Positions 1 through 4,934 of a DNA stretch of 13,398 nt are shown one piece after another (the first letter of the stretch is position 1; each line of letters begins with the position of its first letter). The notes beneath the pieces are model-generated. The model saw only the letters and a list, made by a program, of their open reading frames with translations, ran no database searches and had not been told where the DNA came from. Source of the DNA: Zygnema cylindricum. Lineage: Eukaryota > Streptophyta > Zygnematophyceae > Zygnematales > Zygnemataceae. The position numbers and the translations under genes were made by a program. The stretch spans positions 1-13,398 of the forward strand of contig JBBHKE010002490.1 in NCBI GenBank assembly GCA_037447655.1, in the 5' to 3' direction.

Positions 1-214
1 CTGATTAGAATCCTCCATATAAATCTCTCTCTCCGTCTCTCCCTCTCGCCCTCTCCCTCTCTCGCACCTGATTAGAATCCGCAAATACATCTCTTACTCC
101 CTCTCTTCCCCTCTCCCTCGCTCTCGCCGGATTAGAATCCTCCATATACATCTCTTTCTCTCTCCCTCTCTCTCTCGCCCTGTCTCCCTCTCCCTCTCTC
201 TCTCCCTCTCTCAC
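1..214 (-). repeat. Coding minisatellite (60-87 bp units) at the gene 3' end
   Basis: Units start at CTGATTAGAATCC (1), CTGATTAGAATCC (68), CGGATTAGAATCC (128) and the related CTGCTTGGAATCC (215). They encode MEDSN followed by Arg/Glu runs of variable length. The array continues to the left edge of the window. Confidence 0.85.
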
Positions 215-1609
215 CTGCTTGGAATCCTCCATATCCATCTCATTTTGCAACTGTCTTGCTAACGCTTCGTCACTCAAATATTCTCCCTCCCCTTCTCTCC
301 TTCCTCCCCCCAAAATTCCTCCTCCTCCTCCTCCTCCTCCTCCTGCTCCTCCTCCTCCCACCACCCTTCCTTTTCCGGCTTTTTTCATCGCCTCCCACTC
401 ATCTAAAGTCATCCCTCCTTCATCTCCATCGTCTCCTCTATGACTTCCTTGCCTTCTCTCCCTCTGCCCTCTCCCTCTTCCCCTCCCTCTCCCACTCTCC
501 TCCGATTTCCTCTCTAATAATTTTTGAGCTGCTTGACGGTTGTGTACCGGAAGGTTTTCAGAAACAATAGTCTTTTTTTCTTTTTCGGTTTCTTTTACAA
601 TTTCTTTTTCTTTAACGATTTCTTTTTCTTCCGTAGGTTTCATCATTTCTTTTTCTTTAGAAATATCCTTAGGTTTTGATAAATCGACAATGCCTAAATC
701 TTTTTTTTCGACAAAATTTTCCCCCGAAATACTCGAAATCTCGACTTTCGAAATATTCGAATCTTTTACTCCCACATTCGGTCCCGGAAAATAAGAAACT
801 CCTTGAGAAGGTTTTGCAGAAAAAACATTTTGATTTGAAGAAAACGAATTTTGATTTGAAGAAAAAGCATTTTGATTTGAAGAAAAAACATTTTGATTTG
901 AAGAAAACACGTTTTGACTTCCTGGAAGAATATTATTTTGGTTTGGAAGAATATCTCGTTGGTCCGAAAAAATATTTGGTTCTATTTCCTTAACCAAATT
1001 TGGTGTTTCCGAAGGACTTTGAGTCGATTTTTCGTGTATACCTATCTCTCTCCTTCTTGGAACATATGGTTGAGATCCTGCTCTCACTCTCTCCCTCTCT
1101 TTTGGAGGGAGACTTTCTTGAGAAACATTTCCAATTCCTATACCTATTCCTCTCCCTCTTTCCCCTTCCATATCCACTCCTGGTCCAGGAATTCCATGTT
1201 CTCCAGATGACTCCGAAAAAGCGACTTTCTGGGAAACTTCCTTCTTGGTTGGGCTTATTCTTCGGTTTTCAGTTTTGGTTTCAGTTTTTGTTTCAGTTTT
1301 GGTCTTAGAATCGGTTTTGGTTTCAGTTTCCCTTTTAATTTCGACTTCAGTTTTGGTTTTGGTTTCAGTTTCAGTTTCAGTTTCGGATTTTTTTAGGGTT
1401 TTTCCAGATTGGACTCCTCGAAAAGGAGGTGGTTGGGAGTCTCCTCCTGATTTTTCTCCTATTAAAGGACCTGATCTTGAAAAACTCGAATATTTACGTT
1501 CCATTTCCCAAGCTTCGTAAAGAGGTCCCACTTTTCCTCCTAAAAAAGATGTGTTTTTCGAATCTAAAAGAAGAATTCCGGAGTGAACTTGTACATTGAA
1601 AAGTTTCAA
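5..1609 (-). CDS. TDRD3: Exon 3 (large C-terminal exon) of the TDRD3/RMI1-like gene
   Basis: Starts after acceptor CTATCAG at 1610-1612 as L-KLFNVQVHSGILLLDS, joining GSK of exon 2 in phase 0. After the end of the OB-fold and the GFSRS-like block the protein is low complexity: an E/T/K run (1261-1387), a heptad FSSNQNV repeated five times (818-918), K/E runs, RGRGRG, and a poly-Gly stretch (about 310-360). Conserved islands near the C-terminus are NRQAAQKLLERK (about 495-540), TLDEWEAMKKAG (about 375-430) and DEALARQLQNEMDMED (about 225-275). The last 70 residues come from four repeats of MEDSNQVRERE type, the last out of frame and ending at TAA (5-7). The true end may lie outside the window. 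Confidence 0.8.
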   Translation of the reverse strand: MKLFNVQVHSGILLLDSKNTSFLGGKVGPLYEAWEMERKYSSFSRSGPLIGEKSGGDSQPPPFRGVQSGKTLKKSETETETETKTKTEVEIKRETETKTDSKTKTETKTETKTENRRISPTKKEVSQKVAFSESSGEHGIPGPGVDMEGERGRGIGIGIGNVSQESLPPKERERVRAGSQPYVPRRREIGIHEKSTQSPSETPNLVKEIEPNIFSDQRDILPNQNNILPGSQNVFSSNQNVFSSNQNAFSSNQNSFSSNQNVFSAKPSQGVSYFPGPNVGVKDSNISKVEISSISGENFVEKKDLGIVDLSKPKDISKEKEMMKPTEEKEIVKEKEIVKETEKEKKTIVSENLPVHNRQAAQKLLERKSEESGRGRGRGRGQRERRQGSHRGDDGDEGGMTLDEWEAMKKAGKGRVVGGGGAGGGGGGGGGILGGGRREGEGEYLSDEALARQLQNEMDMEDSKQVREGEREGEGDRARERGREKEMYMEDSNPARARERGREGVRDVFADSNQVRERERARGRDGERDLYGGF

Positions 1610-2952
1610 CTGATAGAGATAAGAATAATAAACAAAAATTAAAAAAAGAGTTTCAAAAAGGTGTTATGGGCTGTCTCAAAAAAGTTGAGTTTATAACAAC
1701 GGTTGAAGGTTTGAATTTACATCTAAGCTTTTTTCTTTGGTCTTTTTTATCTCTTTTGCTACCCGAGACTTCCTTACTTTTAATTCTGATTTCTGTCTCT
1801 CTGCCTTTCTCGTTATCTTACACTTATCATGAATGAATTTTTGTAATTTCAATGGTTAATGGTTTCATATTTGACAATGTTATGCATTTTTTATTTGAAT
1901 TTCAAGTTACTTTTCCACAAATACACTTGCACTTTGACTCAATACATGCCAAAATTTTGATCTTTAAGGGTTTGTAGAGCTCAAGTCCAATACTAAGTCA
2001 ACAAGTTCAACAATAAACGTTACATGTTACGAGTTTTATTTTATTATATTATTTCTATAATTGCAGTATTGTTATTAATGTTATGATCGTTCTTGTTACT
2101 TTTACAATTGTTATTGATGTCAATGCTATCACTATTGTTCTTTTAGCTATTATTGTTAATATTGTTACTACTGCTATTGTTGTTATTATTGTTATTATGG
2201 GAATTGTTGTTAAGATTGTTATTTTTGTTAATTCTTGTTATTCTTGTTATCCTTGCATTCTTGTTATTATTGTTATTATGGTTATCATTTGTTATAATTG
2301 TAATTTGGTAATTCTTGTTATTATTGTCACTATTGTTATTGTTGTTATAATTATCATTTTTGTTATAGTTGCAATTTTTGGTAGTTTCACTGTCTTATTG
2401 CATGTTCAACCTCCAATTTCAACGTATATTTTTCAGTGCTAGCTATGGTTTGATTATGATTGGTTTTTTTCTTAACAAACCTTAGAGCCAGAAAGAGTAT
2501 TCCTGGAAATCATTGACATCAGGCAATATTCTACTCTTACAGTACATAAAACCACATGTACAACAAGTACTACGTTAAATAATGTTTTTTGTATACAATT
2601 ATATAAAATCAAGATAAAAAAGACATGATTATAAACAAACCTTAGAGCCCGGAGGAGTATTCCCGGAAATCATCGGAATCGGGCGATATTCTACTCCTAG
2701 AGAGGTCGTACGACCATCGGTAAGACGAATCCGGAGGAGACGAGTATTTGACTTTCCGGAATCACTTGAAACTGAAGATGGCTGACTGATATCCTCAACA
2801 GAAACAACCTGCAATTGTGAAAAAAAAAAGATTTTTTTTTTCAAAGCTGAGAAAAAAAAAAAAAAACCTAATAAAACTTTAAAACAGATTTCTCGGAATC
2901 TCTTGAAACTGTGTAATGGCTGATTGATATATTCCAAAGAAACGACCTGCAA

Positions 2953-2994
<42 letters not shown>

Positions 2995-4601
2995 AAAAAA
3001 AAGAAAAAAAAAAAAAAAAAAAACTAATAAATTTTTTAAACTGACTCCCCGGAATCCCTAGAAACAGATGATGCCTGACTGATACCTTCCACAGAATCGA
3101 CCTGCGCTCGTAAAAACCCTAAAATTACAAAGTTTTGAAATATTATGATTATTATTATTAAAATATTAGGATGAAAATGACAATCTTTCATGAAATAATG
3201 CAACTTATTGTCCATGGAGGGAGGAGTGAGAGTGGGACAGGGAGAGGGAGAGGGAGAGGGAGAGGGAGAGGGAGAGGGCGAGGGGGAGGACAATTTATCC
3301 TTCCCTGTCTAACATTGCCTTTTACCAAAATTTGTCGTGGAACAGCCAGAAGTTTTAAACCTCATAAAAAAAAAAAACAAAACCTTGTCTCCTTTGAATG
3401 TTTCTATCACAAAATTCGGATTCTTAATCAATTTCCCTCTCTGGTTTTCAGGGAAACTTTTATCTACTCTCCTTATTTTTTTGTATAGTTCAGTGGTTAT
3501 TATCGGTCAAAGAACTATCACATTAATGTCCATTGATTTCTTTAAACAATTCTTTTTTACAATCTTTGACAAGTTTTAAAAAATTCTAGACAGCTCAAGA
3601 ACTCAAAATTTCTTGTAAGCCAAAAAAAAAAAAAAAAGAGGAAAGAGTAATCCATTTTCATTCCAAAGGATCTCATTTTTGGTGGAAAGTTCTTCAAACC
3701 ACCTTTGCTGCAAGTTTTTGCCCTACATGCAAGCTAAGGAGAGAGAGAGAGAAAGAGGGAGGGAGGAAGGGAGAGAGAAAGGGGAGGGAGAAAGGGAGAG
3801 GGAATAGAGGGAGGGAGGAAGGAAGGGAGAGGGAATAGAGGGAGGAAGGGAGAGGGAATAGAGGGAGAAAGGGAGAGGGAATAGAGGGAGGGAGGGAGGG
3901 AGGAAGGGAGAGGGAATAGAGGGAGGAAGGGAGGAGGGAATAGAGGGAGAAAGGGAGAGGGAATAGAGGGAGGGAGGGAGGGAGGAAGGGAGAGGGAATA
4001 GAGGGAGGAAGGGGAGAGAGAATAGAGGGAGAAAGGGAGAGGGAATAGAGGGAGGGAGGGGAGAGGGAGAGGGAGAGGGATTGAGGAATAAAGGAGGGAA
4101 GGAGAGGGGGAGAGAGGGGGAGAGGGAGAGAGAGGGAGGGAGGGAGAGGGAGAGGGATAGAGGAATAAAGGGAGGGAAGGAGAGGGGGAGAGAGGGGGAG
4201 AGGGAGAGAGAGGGAGGGAGGGAGAGGGAGAGGGATAGAGGAATAAAGGGAGGGAAGGAGAGGGGGGAGAGAGGGGGAGAGGGAGAGAGAGGGAGGGGAG
4301 GGAGAGGGAGAGGGATAGAGGAATAAAGGGAGGGAAGGAGAGGGGGGAGAGAGGGGGAGAGGGAGAGAGAGGGGGGAGAGAGAGAGGGAGTCGGGGGAAG
4401 GGAGAGAGGTGGAGAGCGGGGGAGAGAGAGTGGAGAAGAGAGGGAGAGGAAGAGGGAGAAGGAGAGGGAGAGGGAGGGGGAGGAGGGGAGAGGGAGAGGG
4501 AGAGGGGAGAGGGAGAGTGGAAGAGAGAGAGAGAGAGAGGGGAGAGAGAGAGAGAGAGAAAGAGAGGGAGGGGGAGAGGCGAGAGAGAGAGAGAGAGAGA
4601 G

Positions 4602-4637
<36 letters not shown>

Positions 4638-4852
4638 CAGTACAATGGTCCTGGCAGACGCATATTTGCCATACTGTTGATACCAGCAGGAAGTACAGAA
4701 GCTCCAATTCCTCTCAAATCTGAATCTAAAAGGGCAGCTGTAGCAGGAGGGAGAGAGGGAGGAAGCCATGGAGTCACTTCCTCCACTTTCAAACTCCATC
4801 CTTCTTTCTTTAAAGAGCCAAGAACACTATTTAAGTCAGGAGAGACTTCCAT
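5..4852 (-). CDS. TDRD3: TDRD3/RMI1-like DUF1767-OB-fold protein (three exons)
   Basis: Spliced minus-strand gene, exons 4634-4852, 2641-2808 and 5-1609, about 663 codons. Seen: an N-terminal DUF1767-type segment with LDSDLRGIG; an OB-fold segment with LLRIRLTDG and NTPPGSK; then HSGILLLDSKNT, FLGGKVGPLYEAWEMERKYS and PPPF; a long low-complexity middle; AAQKLLERK, TLDEWEAMKKAG and a UIM-like DEALARQLQNEMD near the end. The order of the first blocks matches TDRD3 and the plant DUF1767 proteins. Known for the family: RMI1 and TDRD3 use this OB-fold to bind type IA topoisomerases (TOP3A, TOP3B); TDRD3 acts in chromatin and mRNP regulation. No Tudor domain is visible, so the plant-type protein is the nearer match. 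Both intron junctions are phase 0. Oddities: an in-frame TGA at the end of exon 1, duplicated exon-2 fragments, and a stop inside a coding minisatellite. Family confidence is high; an intact reading frame is uncertain. Confidence 0.8.
818..918 (-). repeat. 21-bp coding repeat (FSSNQNV heptads)
   Basis: Five units of a 21-bp sequence (plus strand TTTTGATTTGAAGAAAA core) encode FSSNQN plus V, A or S. Its length keeps the reading frame. Confidence 0.9.
2045..2390. repeat. Degenerate (TTATTG)n / TTR trinucleotide-rich tract
   Basis: About 345 bp of the plus strand consists mostly of GTT, ATT, TTA and TTG triplets with very few C or G apart from the G of GTT. It lies wholly inside intron 2 of the minus-strand gene. 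Confidence 0.8.
2481..2541 (-). repeat. Decayed copy of the 3' half of exon 2 (copy D)
   Basis: Matches 2641-2700 closely: both read AACAAACCTTAGAGCC, then GAGTATTCC, GGAAATCAT and ATATTCTACTC on the plus strand. The copied donor context (CTAAG|GTTTGTT) is kept. Translated on the minus strand it gives a diverged VEY...ISRNTLSGSK. It has no upstream half, so it appears to be an exon relic. Confidence 0.75.
2641..2808 (-). CDS. TDRD3: Exon 2 of the TDRD3/RMI1-like gene (OB-fold core)
   Basis: 56 codons from VVSVEDISQPSS through LLRIRLTDGRTTSLGVEY to ISGNTPPGSK, phase 0 at both ends. Acceptor TTGCAG|GTT follows a T-rich tract; donor is AAG|GTTTGT. It matches the TDRD3 stretch LRLQMTDG...VEF...NTPPGTK, the heart of the OB-fold. 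The frame stays open upstream through the 5' intron as far as a decayed copy of the exon's own 5' half (2880-2946). This is the only complete copy among four related fragments. Confidence 0.85.
2880..2946 (-). repeat. Decayed copy of the 5' half of exon 2 (copy B)
   Basis: Preceded by the same acceptor, ACAATTGCAG, as exon 2. The minus strand reads VVSLEYINQPLHSFKRFREI, against VVSVEDISQPSS in the functional exon; the frame slips after about 12 codons. It ends in GTTTTAAAGTTTTATTAG plus poly-T, a tail shared with copy C. Confidence 0.75.
2958..3022. repeat. Long poly-A tract (poly-T on the gene strand)
   Basis: About 65 bp of almost uninterrupted A on the plus strand, between exon copies B and C. 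On the transcribed strand it forms an unusually long polypyrimidine run upstream of a copied acceptor. Confidence 0.9.
3041..3101 (-). repeat. Decayed copy of the 5' half of exon 2 (copy C)
   Basis: After acceptor GAGCGCAG the minus strand reads VDSVEGISQASSVSRDSGES, colinear with VVSVEDISQPSSVSSDSGKS of exon 2. It then runs straight into GTTTAAAAAATTTATTAG and poly-T with an immediate stop, so it cannot replace exon 2. It is closer to exon 2 in protein sequence than copy B is. Confidence 0.8.
3232..3290. repeat. (GGGAGA)n short array
   Basis: About nine hexamer units of GGGAGA on the plus strand, the same motif that builds the larger purine island further upstream in this intron. Confidence 0.9.
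3729..4632. repeat. 900 bp polypurine island with higher-order GA/GGA repeats
   Basis: Almost every base of the plus strand is A or G; the few T bases are mainly in GGAATAGAGG and GGATAG spacers. Two higher-order families are visible: GGGAATAGAGGGAGAAAGGG-type units (about 3790-4060), and a ~78 bp unit marked by GAGGAATAAA at 4083, 4160, 4238 and 4318. The island ends in pure (GA)n directly against the exon 1 donor. Confidence 0.95.
4634..4852 (-). CDS. TDRD3: Exon 1 of the TDRD3/RMI1-like gene (DUF1767 part)
   Basis: Begins at ATG 4850-4852 with MEVSPDLNSVLGSLKKEGWS; the spacing from this start to LDSDLRGIGASVLP fits the family. The exon ends in a CAG at 4634-4636 followed by donor GTCTCT. 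The frame reads GPLY, then TGA (4637-4639), then Gln, where homologues have GP-x-VLQ. GTA CTG (Val-Leu) is present one base out of frame. An alternative donor, TT|GTACTG at about 4643, avoids the TGA but leaves a phase that does not fit exon 2. The exon is otherwise open. Confidence 0.75.
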
Positions 4853-4873
4853 GGATATCTTGAAGGGGGGGTG

Positions 4874-4919
<46 letters not shown>

Positions 4920-4922
4920 GAA
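4853..4922. promoter_or_regulatory. Compact bidirectional promoter/5' region with (GA)n
   Basis: Only about 70 bp separate the minus-strand ATG (4852) from the plus-strand ATG (4923). More than half is a (GA)~19 tract (4878-4916). GA/CT microsatellites near transcription starts are common in plants and can bind GAGA-binding BPC-type factors; that role is inferred here. No TATA box is evident. Confidence 0.5.
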
Positions 4923-4934
4923 ATGAACGGTCCT
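4923..4934 (+). CDS. ACYP: Exon 1 (12-nt micro-exon) of acylphosphatase
   Basis: ATG AAC GGT CCT followed by a consensus donor GTAAGT at 4935. Splicing to TTTTCAG at 5061 joins Met-Asn-Gly-Pro in frame to Lys-Ile-Met-Ala-Cys. The resulting 19 residues before VQG are close to the 17 in animal ACYP1. If transcription instead begins downstream, or this segment is untranslated, Met at 5068 would be the start. Confidence 0.6.

Larger units (their letters stand above)
1610..2640 (-). other. Intron 2 of the TDRD3/RMI1-like gene
   Basis: Between donor AAG|GTTTGT (2640) and acceptor TATCAG (1610), about 1.03 kb. It holds a long TTATTG/TTGTTA trinucleotide-rich stretch (about 2045-2390) and a decayed copy of the 3' half of exon 2 (2481-2541). 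The open frame at 2083-2442, rich in Ile and Val, is only this simple sequence. Nothing else is recognised. Confidence 0.75.
2809..4633 (-). other. Intron 1 of the TDRD3/RMI1-like gene
   Basis: About 1.8 kb between exon 1 and exon 2. It contains exon copies B and C, poly-A tracts, a GAGGGA array (3232-3290), an AT-rich stretch with nothing recognisable (3300-3700) and a 900 bp purine island (3729-4632) that reaches the donor site. The long Ser/Leu/Pro frames on the minus strand here are repeat shadows. Confidence 0.75.

Noticed and set aside
219-1520. Several plus-strand open frames opposite the large exon
   Set aside because: They are complements of low-complexity coding sequence; the minus strand carries the conserved motifs.
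2083-2442. 119-codon plus-strand frame rich in Ile, Val and Thr, resembling a membrane protein
   Set aside because: It is encoded by a TTATTG trinucleotide tract inside an intron; no non-repeat domain is present.
3694-4799. Two minus-strand open frames of over 330 codons made of Ser, Leu and Pro
   Set aside because: They are translations of the polypurine/polypyrimidine island; composition is set by the repeat, and the only real coding part is exon 1 at 4634-4852.
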